Assembly: GCF_049852125.1 (NCBI RefSeq)
Contig: NZ_CP187532.1
Span: 186,001-250,000, forward strand
DNA from: Senimuribacter sp049852125
Lineage (GTDB): Bacteria > Bacillota > Clostridia > Peptostreptococcales > Anaerovoracaceae
Direction of reading: 5' to 3'
Length of the DNA stretch: 64,000 nucleotides
The position numbers were made by a program, and so were the translations under genes. Shown piece after piece: positions 24,806 through 34,047 of the stretch. The notes beneath the pieces are model-generated. The model did no database searches. It was given only the letters and a program-made list of their open reading frames with translations, and was not told the origin of the DNA. Each line of letters begins with the position of its first letter. Within the stretch, counting starts at the first letter, position 1.

Positions 24806-25507
24806 ATGAGTAAGAAGATTGGCGTACTGGGAGGCATGGGACCCATGGCTTCTCAACTATTTTATAAAATGGTAACGGAAATGACTTATGCGGAATGTGA
24901 TCAGGATCATGTTAATATGATCATTTGCAGCGATACTTCTATGCCAGACCGTACAGGCGCTATCCTCAGCGGACAGCTGGAGGAAGTGCATGATAAAATG
25001 TTAGCCAATGCAAAAATGTTGGAGGGTTGTGGATGCCAAGCGGTGGCAATCACTTGTAATACAGCTCACTATTTTGCTGACATGATAGCGAACGATCTCG
25101 GCATTCCAATCATTCATATGATAAAAGAAACGGTAGAAAAGCTGACTGAATCAGATCCCGGCGGAAAAATTGCAATTCTTGCTACCGACGGAACGATTCA
25201 AACAGGAATCTATCAAAAGCGAATGGAAGAAGCAGGTTTAAGGCCTTATGTTCCAGAACCGGAGCTTCAGAAAATCGTTATGTATCAGATCTATGACTGT
25301 ATCAAGGCCGGTAAGGCTTATGATGCAGAGCAGTGGAAGTATCTGGACGAAGCGGTCCGGTCGGCAGGATGCACCCATGCTATCATGGGCTGTACCGAGC
25401 TGTCTGTGATCAAATCCGACGAAGGATTGGGCGAGTTCTATGTAGATCCAATGAAGGTTCTGGCAGAGAAGGTCATCCGGTTCAGCGGCAGAGAGATGAA
25501 ACGCTGA
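24806..25507 (+). CDS. Aspartate/glutamate racemase family protein
   Basis: 233 residues. Starts with KIGVLGGMGPMAS, and has the two catalytic Cys: Cys84 in ITCNTAH and Cys196 in MGCTELS. PLP-independent racemases of this family interconvert L- and D-Asp or Glu. The short-range ATG at 24806 with AGAAAGG upstream is chosen over an in-frame ATG at 24764. In the operon it would turn released D-Asp or D-Glu into the L-form for catabolism (inference). Confidence 0.88.
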   Translation: MSKKIGVLGGMGPMASQLFYKMVTEMTYAECDQDHVNMIICSDTSMPDRTGAILSGQLEEVHDKMLANAKMLEGCGCQAVAITCNTAHYFADMIANDLGIPIIHMIKETVEKLTESDPGGKIAILATDGTIQTGIYQKRMEEAGLRPYVPEPELQKIVMYQIYDCIKAGKAYDAEQWKYLDEAVRSAGCTHAIMGCTELSVIKSDEGLGEFYVDPMKVLAEKVIRFSGREMKR

Positions 25508-25563
25508 TCATCAGGTACAATGGTAAGAAAAACGTGCGTATATAAAAAACAGGAGGAAAGAAG

Positions 25564-26592
25564 ATGGGACTGCCTGAAAACTGCAGAGCAAAGCTAGATA
25601 ATAAATACCCAAAAGGAAAAAAGAATCTGATTACCGATGTACTTGGCGTAAAGGTAGGTCATGTGACGCTGGAGGATGAGGAAAAGGATATACATACCGG
25701 AGTGACGGCAATACTGCCTCATGGAGGAAATCTGTTTCAGAATAAAGTGGCTGCCGGCGTGTCTGTTATAAATGGATTTGGCAAGAGCGCCGGATTGGTA
25801 CAGATCGAGGAGCTTGGCACAATTGAATCTCCAATTGTAATGACGAATACTTTCAGTGTTGGAACAGCGCTTAGCGCGTCTGTGAAGTATATGCTGAAGC
25901 AGAATGAGGATATCGGAGTTTCTACTGGTACGGTCAACTGTGTTGTGACAGAGTGTAACGACGGAGTTCTCAACGATATTCGCGGTATGCATGTAACAGA
26001 GGATCATGTATTTTCGGCATTGGAATGTGCTTCGGAGGATTTTGAAGAAGGCGTGGTTGGCTCAGGAACCGGTATGTGCTGCATGGGTATTAAAGGCGGC
26101 ATTGGATCAGCTTCTCGTGTAGTTAAGCTTAAGAATAAGGATGAATACACAATTGGAGCGATTTTGATGTCTAACTTTGGTGAACTGGGAAATCTACGCA
26201 TCGATGGCCTGAAGACACCTACGCCGTTACCGAAGGATGGAAGCAAGGATAAGGGATCTGTTATCATTGTTCTGGCTACAGATCTTCCTCTTAGTGACCG
26301 TCAGCTGCGCCGTGTTGCAAAGCGAGCGACAGTTGGCTTAGGTCGTGTAGGCTCATACTTGGGAAATGGAAGCGGAGATATCGCTATTGCATTTTCCACC
26401 AGCAATATTGTGCCGCATTATTGTGAAAGCGGTATTGTTGAAACTAAGATGGTTCATGATGATGCTTTGGATAATATTTTCGAAGCCACGATTGAAGCAG
26501 TAGAGGAAGCTGTAATCAGCTCTCTGTATCATGCCAGAACCGTAAAGGGTATACGTGACAAAGTTCTGTACGGACTGCAGGAATTTATATAA
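25564..26592 (+). CDS. P1-family aminopeptidase (DmpA/BapA type)
   Basis: 342 residues. N-terminal-nucleophile type hydrolase that cleaves itself before a Ser: the site is Gly231-Ser232 in DKGSVIIVLATDLPLSDRQL, as in DmpA and BapA. These enzymes are known to release D-Ala or beta-amino acids from N-termini, which L-specific peptidases cannot. GGAGGAAAGAAG precedes the ATG. No signal peptide. Fits a role in cytoplasmic degradation of unusual peptides. Confidence 0.9.
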   Translation: MGLPENCRAKLDNKYPKGKKNLITDVLGVKVGHVTLEDEEKDIHTGVTAILPHGGNLFQNKVAAGVSVINGFGKSAGLVQIEELGTIESPIVMTNTFSVGTALSASVKYMLKQNEDIGVSTGTVNCVVTECNDGVLNDIRGMHVTEDHVFSALECASEDFEEGVVGSGTGMCCMGIKGGIGSASRVVKLKNKDEYTIGAILMSNFGELGNLRIDGLKTPTPLPKDGSKDKGSVIIVLATDLPLSDRQLRRVAKRATVGLGRVGSYLGNGSGDIAIAFSTSNIVPHYCESGIVETKMVHDDALDNIFEATIEAVEEAVISSLYHARTVKGIRDKVLYGLQEFI

Positions 26593-26604
26593 GAGGTGAA
26601 ATGT

Positions 26605-27405
26605 ATGAAGATTTTCATCAGTGCGGATATTGAAGGAATTACAGGCGTTACCAGTTGGGCATCTACCAGATATGGCGGTAAGGATTATGAAACCGCGTGC
26701 AGACAGATGTCTTTAGAGGTTGCAGCTGCTTGCAGAGGAGCGATCGCCGCAGGCTGTCAGGTTGTTGTAAAAGATGGACATGAAGACGCCATGAATATTG
26801 ATGCGGATTTGCTGCCTCGCGGCGTAGAATTGATTCGGGGATGGTCGAATGATCCCCGCTCTATGTTGGGAGGACTTGATCAATCCTTTGACGGCGCGCT
26901 GTATATTGGTTATCACTCCGGTGCGTGGACAAATACCAGTCCGCTGAAGCATACCGGTGAGGATTACTTGTTTAACTGGGTTAAGGTAAATGGTGAGTTG
27001 GCATCAGAGTTTACGTTAAATTCTATTTTGGCGGACCAGATGGGAGTGCCATCGCTGTTTCTTGCCGGCGATGAGGGAATTTGCTGTGACGCGTCGGCTG
27101 AGTACCCGGGTATTGTGACCGTAGCTACTAAGAGCGGCGTGGGCAATGCGACATGGAACAGACATCCGCAGGATGTTATAGAAGAAATCGAGAGAAAGGT
27201 TGCGGAAGTACTTTCTGCACCTTTGCCAGAGAGCAGGCCTATGGCAGACAGCTATACTATGGAAATCAATTTTAAAGATTTCCAAAGGGCCAGAGGAGCG
27301 TCCTGGTATCCGGGAGCGGAAATAATTGATGGATTTACTGTATCGATTACAGAACCGGATCCCTGGAAGCTGGCTATCGCGAGAATGTATATGACAAGCG
27401 TGTAA
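26605..27405 (+). CDS. M55-family D-aminopeptidase (DppA-type)
   Basis: 266 residues. Zinc enzyme related to B. subtilis DppA: SADIEG (metal Asp and Glu at residues 8 and 10), KDGHEDA, GYHSG and the LAGDEGICCDA segment. The family removes N-terminal D-Ala from D-peptides in a self-compartmentalised decamer. ATG 26605 is preferred over GTG 26596, which lies on the ribosome site AGAGGTG. Last gene of the operon before the terminator. Confidence 0.92.
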   Translation: MKIFISADIEGITGVTSWASTRYGGKDYETACRQMSLEVAAACRGAIAAGCQVVVKDGHEDAMNIDADLLPRGVELIRGWSNDPRSMLGGLDQSFDGALYIGYHSGAWTNTSPLKHTGEDYLFNWVKVNGELASEFTLNSILADQMGVPSLFLAGDEGICCDASAEYPGIVTVATKSGVGNATWNRHPQDVIEEIERKVAEVLSAPLPESRPMADSYTMEINFKDFQRARGASWYPGAEIIDGFTVSITEPDPWKLAIARMYMTSV

Positions 27406-27416
27406 GAATAGACTAT

Positions 27417-27455
27417 AAAAGGGAGACGCTGCAGTATGGCTGCCGTCTCCCTTTT
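27417..27455. terminator. Strong bidirectional terminator
   Basis: Perfect 12-bp stem, AAAAGGGAGACG (27417-27428) with CGTCTCCCTTTT (27444-27455). Ends the peptide operon and the convergent birA gene. Confidence 0.9.
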
Positions 27456-27458
27456 GTG

Positions 27459-28433
27459 TTACTGAATTTTTATAGATACCTCTCCGGTGGTAAGTGTCTC
27501 CATCTGTCTGTTTTTTCTGCCTTCCAGATACTCTACGACCAGACCGCCGTTTTCATCGATGTCGATTGCTTTAGCGCGGATACCTTTTTCGCTTAAATTC
27601 GGATGGACGATGATATTCTTGCCAAGGATGAAGCAGCGAGTACGGTATTCTCGCAAGAATGTCTTCGCCGATAGATCCTTTGTAAGAATATCAAGAAGCT
27701 GGTTGTATATTTCCACGGCTAAATCACCACGGAAGAAGCTGTTCTTCGTGCGCGAGAGACAGCCTGCGATATTTTCCAATTCTTCGGGAAAGCTGCCGGG
27801 AAAACAGTTGACGCCGATACCGATGACAAGTCTGTCGATTTTGCCGTTTTCAAAATTGGTCTGTGCTTCCGTTAAGATGCCGCAGATCTTTTTGTTTTGA
27901 TAGAATACATCGTTGACCCATTTGATTTTGGCCTTAACGCCAACGATAGAATCGATGGCGCGGCAAACGGCTACAGCCGCGGCCATTGTGACATAGAGAG
28001 CCTTGTCCAAATCAAAGTCGGGGTGCAAAGCGATAGTCATATAAAGTCCTGTTCCGGCAGGGGATGCAAAGGAACGTCCCAGACGGCCGCGGCCGCCGGT
28101 CTGCTTATTTGCGATGATCAGGGCAGGTTTATCGGTCAGTGAAATTTCTTTCGCTACATTATTCGTGGAGGAAACAGTATCGAGAATATGAATATCGCAG
28201 GGAAAGCGGAGAGAGCCGGCAATCGCGTCCTCCGTAATGATATTGCTCTTTGATCGAAGCCGGTAGCCGGTGCTGGGTTTGCTTTCTATATGGTAACCCT
28301 CGTTTTTCAACTGCTGCATAGCTTTCCAGACCGCATTGCGAGAAACCTGCAGTTCTTCTCCGATTTTCTGACCGGAGAGATAAACGCCGGTATTTTCACT
28401 CAGCAGCTTTAAAAGGTCTGTTCTTGTCGACAT
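27459..28433 (-). CDS. birA: Biotin--protein ligase / biotin repressor
   Basis: 324 residues. Residues 1-60 form a winged helix (LSGQKIGEELQVSRNAVWKA), so this is the bifunctional type. The ligase core has the biotinoyl-AMP loop GGRGRLGRSF and a KWVNDVFY segment with the catalytic Lys. The C-terminal SH3-like domain is present. It biotinylates carboxylases and represses biotin genes when loaded with biotinoyl-AMP. Confidence 0.93.
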   Translation of the reverse strand: MSTRTDLLKLLSENTGVYLSGQKIGEELQVSRNAVWKAMQQLKNEGYHIESKPSTGYRLRSKSNIITEDAIAGSLRFPCDIHILDTVSSTNNVAKEISLTDKPALIIANKQTGGRGRLGRSFASPAGTGLYMTIALHPDFDLDKALYVTMAAAVAVCRAIDSIVGVKAKIKWVNDVFYQNKKICGILTEAQTNFENGKIDRLVIGIGVNCFPGSFPEELENIAGCLSRTKNSFFRGDLAVEIYNQLLDILTKDLSAKTFLREYRTRCFILGKNIIVHPNLSEKGIRAKAIDIDENGGLVVEYLEGRKNRQMETLTTGEVSIKIQ

Positions 28434-28458
28434 GGAGCGCCTCCTTTTTCATCCGTAT

Positions 28459-28487
28459 ATTATAAGCGTAAGGTTTTGACTGTACAA
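28459..28487 (-). promoter_or_regulatory. Sigma-A type promoter of birA
   Basis: On the minus strand TTGTAC (28487-28482), 17-base spacer, TATAAT (28464-28459), about 20 bases before the ATG. Confidence 0.65.
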
Positions 28488-28620
28488 TTATACCACGGAT
28501 CTTGTTAGGAAAAAAGTTGGACTTTATCTAAAAACCTTTATTTTTTCTTGATTTTGTGATAAAATAACTTGTTACAAGTAGTATTTTAATTTGTAAACAC
28601 AGGAGGAAAATAAAAAATAT

Positions 28621-29889
28621 ATGGACAGTCACATAGGGTATTCCATAGGGATTATGGTGTTTTTCTTGGTTTTCTCAGCTTACTTTTCGGCTACTGAGAC
28701 GGCATTTACTTCGCTGAACCGGATTAGGATGAAAAATCTGGCAGGAGACGGAGATAAACGCGCCAAGAGAGTTTTGGAACTGGAAGGTAAGTACGATAAC
28801 CTGCTTTCGACGATTCTTATTGGTAACAACCTGGTTAATATCGGAATGACGGCAGTTGCTACAACGATGTTTCTTGAATTAAGTCCAAGATATGGAGCAA
28901 CGATTTCAACCGTAGTGGTCACTGTAATGGTGCTGATCTTCGGAGAAATATCTCCAAAGAGTCTGGCAAAGGAGAGTCCAGAGGGATTCGCTATGTTTTC
29001 TTCGCCGTTGATTCATTTGCTGATGGTGATTTTAACACCGTTAAATTTTCTGTTCGGTCAGTGGAAAAAGCTGCTTTCCAGGTTGTTTAAGACACCGGAC
29101 AGCAGAGCCATTACGGAGGATGAGCTTTTGACTATTGTTGAAGAAGCTGAGACGGAAGGAAGCATTGCGGCAGGTCAGAGTGAGTTAATTCAGAATGCGA
29201 TTGAGTTCAATGAACTGGAAGCATGGGATGTGCTTACGCCGCGAGTCGATATCAAAGCCATAGAAATCGATTCCACCAAGAAGGACGTGGCTAAGATGTT
29301 TATGGAAACCGGATTTTCCAGACTGCCGGTATACGAGGATGATCTGGATAAGATTTTGGGAGTTCTCAATCAAAAGGATTTTCACAATTATATATCCGGA
29401 TCTAAGAAGACGATCTCCGACTATGTGAAACCGGTTGTATATGTAGCCGGCTCTATGAAGGCTGCGGACCTTTTAAAAAAATTGCAGATGAATAAATCAC
29501 ATATTGCCATTATTGTAGACGAATACGGCGGCACAGCCGGTCTCGTAACGATGGAAGATATCATCGAAGAATTGGTAGGTGATATTTATGATGAGCATGA
29601 TGAGGTAGAGTCTCAGGAAATTACGCAGATGCAGGACGGCAGCTATAGAGTGCTGTGCAGCACCAATGTAGAGAAGATGTTTGATTATTTTGATGAAGAA
29701 GTTGAGCTGGATGCCACCACTGTAAACGGTTGGGTAGTTTTGCAGCTGGATAAGCTGCCGAAGGCCGGCGATACTTTTGAATACAATACGGGCAGTAAGA
29801 TATTCTGCGGCCGTGTTATTAAGGCGGATGAAAGAAAGGCGATAGAAATCAATTTAAAGGTAACCCAAAAGCCTGACGAAGAAGAATAA
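28621..29889 (+). CDS. CNNM/CorC (HlyC/TlyC) family membrane protein with CBS domains
   Basis: 422 residues: DUF21 membrane domain with four helices (about 1-190), a CBS pair (about 205-330, containing TPRVDIKAIEID and IVDEYGGTAGLVTMEDIIEE) and a C-terminal CorC_HlyC transporter-associated domain. Linked to Mg or Co efflux and resistance in relatives. AGGAGG lies 14 bases before the ATG, an unusually long spacing, but an in-frame stop excludes an earlier start. Confidence 0.9.
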   Translation: MDSHIGYSIGIMVFFLVFSAYFSATETAFTSLNRIRMKNLAGDGDKRAKRVLELEGKYDNLLSTILIGNNLVNIGMTAVATTMFLELSPRYGATISTVVVTVMVLIFGEISPKSLAKESPEGFAMFSSPLIHLLMVILTPLNFLFGQWKKLLSRLFKTPDSRAITEDELLTIVEEAETEGSIAAGQSELIQNAIEFNELEAWDVLTPRVDIKAIEIDSTKKDVAKMFMETGFSRLPVYEDDLDKILGVLNQKDFHNYISGSKKTISDYVKPVVYVAGSMKAADLLKKLQMNKSHIAIIVDEYGGTAGLVTMEDIIEELVGDIYDEHDEVESQEITQMQDGSYRVLCSTNVEKMFDYFDEEVELDATTVNGWVVLQLDKLPKAGDTFEYNTGSKIFCGRVIKADERKAIEINLKVTQKPDEEE

Positions 29890-29913
29890 CCGGAAAGGGG
29901 AATTATAAGCATC

Positions 29914-32676
29914 ATGGGACTGATGGAAAAGATCTTTGGAGATCTTAATGAAAAAGAAGTAAAGAAAATAGGAAAAATTGTTGACCAGGTTGAAGCGCTG
30001 GATACCGCTATGCAGGCTTTGACTGATGAAGAACTGCAGGCGAAAACGCCGGAGTTTAAAGAACGGCTGGCTGCCGGAGAGACTTTGGACGATATTCTGC
30101 CGGAGGCCTTTGCTGTATGCCGGGAGGGCGCATGGCGTGCACTGGGGATGAAACATTTCCGTGTACAGCTAATCGGCGGCGTAGTTTTGCATCAGGGACG
30201 CATTTCCGAAATGAAAACTGGTGAAGGTAAAACATTAGTAGCTACCTTAGCCGCGTATCTCAACGCTTTAGAGGGTAAAGGCGTCCACGTCATTACAGTC
30301 AACGACTATCTGGCAAAGCGTGACGCGGAGTGGATGGGAAAATTGTATACCTTCCTGGGGCTCAGCGTCGGATGTGTAATTCATGGAATTGATAATGAGG
30401 AGAGGAAGGCTGCGTATCGGGCTGATATTACTTATGGTACTAACAATGAGTTTGGATTTGACTATCTGAGAGATAACATGGTTATCTATGAGGAAGAGTT
30501 GATGCAGCGCGAGTTGAACTATGCCATTATTGACGAGGTGGACTCGATTCTGATCGACGAGGCTAGAACGCCTTTGATTATTTCCGGGCGTGGTTCGAAG
30601 TCTACAGATCTGTATAAAACAGCAGACCGGTTTGTAACTACGCTGACTAAGGAAGCAGATTTCACAGTAGAGGAGAAGGATCAGCAGGTTGCTCTGACAG
30701 ACGAGGGCGTTGCCAAGGCGGAAGCGTTTTTCAAGGTGGACAACTATGGAGATCCGGAAAATATGGAAATCAACCATCACGTTCTGCAGGCTCTGAAGGC
30801 CAGAAACCTGATGGAACGTGACGTAGACTATATCGTAAAGGATGGAGAGATCATCATTGTAGATGAGTTTACGGGCCGTCTCATGTTCGGAAGAAGATTT
30901 TCCAATGGACTGCATCAGGCTATCGAAGCAAAAGAACGGGTATTGGTACGATCTGAATCTAAAACTCTGGCAACGATTACTCTGCAGAATTATTTCAGAA
31001 TGTATCAAAAGCTGGCAGGTATGACAGGTACGGCAAAGACAGAGGAAGAAGAATTCCGTGATATTTACAATATGGATGTTGTGGTGATTCCAACCAATCG
31101 CCCTATTGCCAGAGAAGACCTACAGGATTCTGTATATCAGACGGAAAAAGGAAAGTTTAAAGCTATTGCAAACAGAGTAGCCGAGCTTCATCAGACAGGA
31201 CAGCCGGTTTTGGTAGGTACGATTTCTATCGAAAAGTCCGAGCTGATCAGTGATATGCTGAAGAAAAGAGGCGTTAAGCATAATGTACTCAATGCAAAGC
31301 AGCATGATCGAGAGGCTGAGATTGTCGCGGAAGCCGGCCGCTTAGGTATGGTTACCATCGCGACTAATATGGCGGGTCGTGGTACGGATATTATTCTGGG
31401 CGGCAATCCGGAATTTGAGGCAAAGCGGGAGCTGAAGAAGCTGGGCTTCAGTGATGAGGCTATATCCTTTGCTTCCAGTTTTATCAAATCTGACGATCCA
31501 GAGTTAAACGAAGCGAGAGAAAAGTTTAATGAGCTTCATCAGCAGTTTAAGGAAATTCGAGCAGAAGAACAAAAGCAGGTTGTAGCTTTGGGCGGTCTGG
31601 CTATCATTGGTACGGAGCGTCATGAATCACGGCGTATTGATAATCAGCTGCGAGGCCGTTCGGGACGTCAGGGTGACCCGGGACAGACACAGTTCTATAT
31701 TTCCCTTGAAGATGAGCTGATGCGCCTCTTTGGCGGCGAGCGCATGCAGAAGATTGTCGACCGTATGGGTCTGGCAGAGGATGAGGCCATTGAAGCAGGC
31801 ATGCTGTCAAAGTCTATTGAGGGCGCGCAGAAAAAGGTAGAAGGCAAGAACTTCGGTATCAGAAAATACGTGCTTCAGTATGACAATGTTATGAACAAGC
31901 AGAGAGAGGTCATCTATGATGAGCGACGCAAAGTGCTCTTTGGCGAGGATTTGAAGGACTACATTCTCCATATGGCTCATACGATCATCAACGCTATCAT
32001 CGATCCGATCGTAGTAGATTCTAAGTATCCCGAAGAATGGGATTTCACAACGCTTACAAAGAATCTTCGTAAGATTACGGACAGGTACAGAGGAAAGACC
32101 TCTTATTCTACAGAAGAATTGAACGGCATGAGCGAGGAGTCTCTGCGAGAGAATATATGTGCTGAATTCGACCGTTTGTATGAGGATAAAGAAAGAGAAG
32201 TTGGCTCTGAGCAGATGCGTGAAGTCGAGAGGATGATCTTACTGAGGGTAGTAGATAATCTGTGGATGGATCATATTGACGCTATGGATCAGCTGAAGTC
32301 TGGTATCGGTCTTCGCGCGCTGGGTCAGCAGGATCCGGCGGCCGCTTATGCCAAAGAAGGCTTTGATATGTTTGAGCAGATGATCAGCGCCATTCAAGAG
32401 GATACGGTAAAATATTGCTATAACGTAACAGTAGAAACCAAAACGGAACGCCGTGCTATCATGGAAGCGCAGCAGGCAACTAAGTCGGATTATATTGATG
32501 ACGATGCAGTGCGCGCTATGCAGGGCGAAGGAGCTTTACCGGCGGACGCGCAGGTTCCGGAACGTGAGAAAAAACAGCAAACAGTACGCCGTGACGCGCC
32601 TAAGATCGGCAGGAACGATCCTTGTCCATGCGGAAGCGGTAAAAAGTATAAAAACTGTTGCGGTAAAAACGCGTAA
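29914..32676 (+). CDS. secA: Preprotein translocase ATPase SecA
   Basis: 920 residues, full length. Walker A MKTGEGKT near residue 100, DEAD-type IIDEVDSILIDEA, helicase motif MAGRGTDI, QLRGRSGRQGDPG, and a C-terminal zinc motif CPCGSGKKYKNCC that binds SecB or membranes. Drives Sec-dependent export of the signal-peptide proteins seen at 49-59 kb. Followed by its own terminator. Confidence 0.98.
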   Translation: MGLMEKIFGDLNEKEVKKIGKIVDQVEALDTAMQALTDEELQAKTPEFKERLAAGETLDDILPEAFAVCREGAWRALGMKHFRVQLIGGVVLHQGRISEMKTGEGKTLVATLAAYLNALEGKGVHVITVNDYLAKRDAEWMGKLYTFLGLSVGCVIHGIDNEERKAAYRADITYGTNNEFGFDYLRDNMVIYEEELMQRELNYAIIDEVDSILIDEARTPLIISGRGSKSTDLYKTADRFVTTLTKEADFTVEEKDQQVALTDEGVAKAEAFFKVDNYGDPENMEINHHVLQALKARNLMERDVDYIVKDGEIIIVDEFTGRLMFGRRFSNGLHQAIEAKERVLVRSESKTLATITLQNYFRMYQKLAGMTGTAKTEEEEFRDIYNMDVVVIPTNRPIAREDLQDSVYQTEKGKFKAIANRVAELHQTGQPVLVGTISIEKSELISDMLKKRGVKHNVLNAKQHDREAEIVAEAGRLGMVTIATNMAGRGTDIILGGNPEFEAKRELKKLGFSDEAISFASSFIKSDDPELNEAREKFNELHQQFKEIRAEEQKQVVALGGLAIIGTERHESRRIDNQLRGRSGRQGDPGQTQFYISLEDELMRLFGGERMQKIVDRMGLAEDEAIEAGMLSKSIEGAQKKVEGKNFGIRKYVLQYDNVMNKQREVIYDERRKVLFGEDLKDYILHMAHTIINAIIDPIVVDSKYPEEWDFTTLTKNLRKITDRYRGKTSYSTEELNGMSEESLRENICAEFDRLYEDKEREVGSEQMREVERMILLRVVDNLWMDHIDAMDQLKSGIGLRALGQQDPAAAYAKEGFDMFEQMISAIQEDTVKYCYNVTVETKTERRAIMEAQQATKSDYIDDDAVRAMQGEGALPADAQVPEREKKQQTVRRDAPKIGRNDPCPCGSGKKYKNCCGKNA

Positions 32677-32697
32677 ATGAATTGATATTGAGAATAT

Positions 32698-32732
32698 GAG
32701 AAGAACCTCTGCCGGCGGCAGAGGTTCTTCTC
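32698..32732 (+). terminator. Rho-independent terminator after secA
   Basis: 16-bp perfect stem 32698-32713/32717-32732 with 3-base loop, then GTTTGT. Confidence 0.85.
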
Positions 32733-32937
32733 GTTTGTAATCTATTTCCAATTCATCTAGAGTATTTCAAATTTTTGAATTTTTATACTATTTCCATTTT
32801 ATCACAGAATAGGGTAAAAGGTAAAGGTAAATTTTCTTTTACTCTGACACTTTTTATGATATCATATAAACTACGGGATTTATTTCGGAAAACATATTGA
32901 AAACCCGATTTTTCATAATTGAAGGGAGTTGAGAAGC

Positions 32938-34042
32938 ATGATTCAGTTGGATCAGATCAAAGTCGATCTGCCACAGGCAGTCGCAAAGCTCAAAGAGGTA
33001 GGTGAGTCCCTTTGACCTGGCTGGTCTGAGGGAAAATTTACAAGTAATTACAAAGCAAACAGAAGCGGCAGGTTTCTGGGATGATCCGGAGGCGGCGCAG
33101 AGTTTATTAAAGAAGAAAAAAGGTCTGGAGAGCAGAATTGAGCGGTATGATCGTTTAGAAAGAGGATTTCAGGATACCGGAGAGTTGATAGAACTGGCCG
33201 AGGAGATGGAAGATGAGGATGAGGCAGAGGCTATTGCGGCTTCCTTCCGTCAGCTGGAAAATCAATTGGAGGAATTGAAGCTGGATACGCTGCTTTCAGG
33301 AAAGTACGACCATAATAACGCCATTATTTCAGTACATGCGGGAACCGGCGGCGTGGATGCCATGGATTGGGCGCAGATGCTCTACAGGATGTACAACCGT
33401 TGGGCGGAGAAAAAGGGATATAAGGTTACACTGGTCGATATGCAGGATGATACAGAAGCAGGCATTAAGAGCGCTACATTGATTGTTGAGGGTGAAAATG
33501 CATATGGGTATCTGAAAAACGAAAAGGGTGTTCACCGCCTGGTACGAATTTCTCCGTTTAATTCGGCAGGAAAGAGGCAGACGTCTTTTGCCGCTTTAGA
33601 GGTTATGCCGGAAATTGAAGATGACATGACGGTAGAGATCGATCCGGAGGATCTGCGTATAGACACTTACAGGAGCAGCGGAGCAGGAGGCCAGCATGTC
33701 AATAAGACCGATTCGGCGATCCGTATTACCCACCTGCCGACCCATATTGTGGTCACCTGTCAGAATGAGCGAAGTCAACACCAGAATAAGGAGATGGCCA
33801 TGAAGATTCTGGCTTCGCGGCTTATGGAGCTGAAGGAACAGGAGCATAAGGAAAATCTGAAGGAGCTGAAGGGAGACTTTTCTATGATTACCTGGGGATC
33901 TCAGATCCGTTCTTATGTATTTCAGCCATATACTATGGTGAAGGATCACCGAACAGGCGCTGAGGTAGGAAATGTAAACGCTGTTATGGACGGCGATATC
34001 GATTATTTTATCAATGAAAAGCTAAAACAGAAGGATGAATGA
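32938..34042 (+). CDS. prfB: Peptide chain release factor 2 with programmed +1 frameshift
   Basis: The reading frame starts at ATG 32938 with GGGAG upstream and meets TGA at 33013-33015 after 25 codons. The site is CTT-TGA-C with GGTGAG three bases before CTT, the known autoregulatory slip site of RF2. Shifting +1 to GAC 33014 opens the rest, giving 367 residues (join 32938-33012, 33014-34042). The SPF anticodon-like motif (RISPFNS) and the GGQ motif (GAGGQHVNKT) are intact. Low RF2 favours the slip and restores synthesis. Confidence 0.97.
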
Positions 34043-34047
34043 GATAA

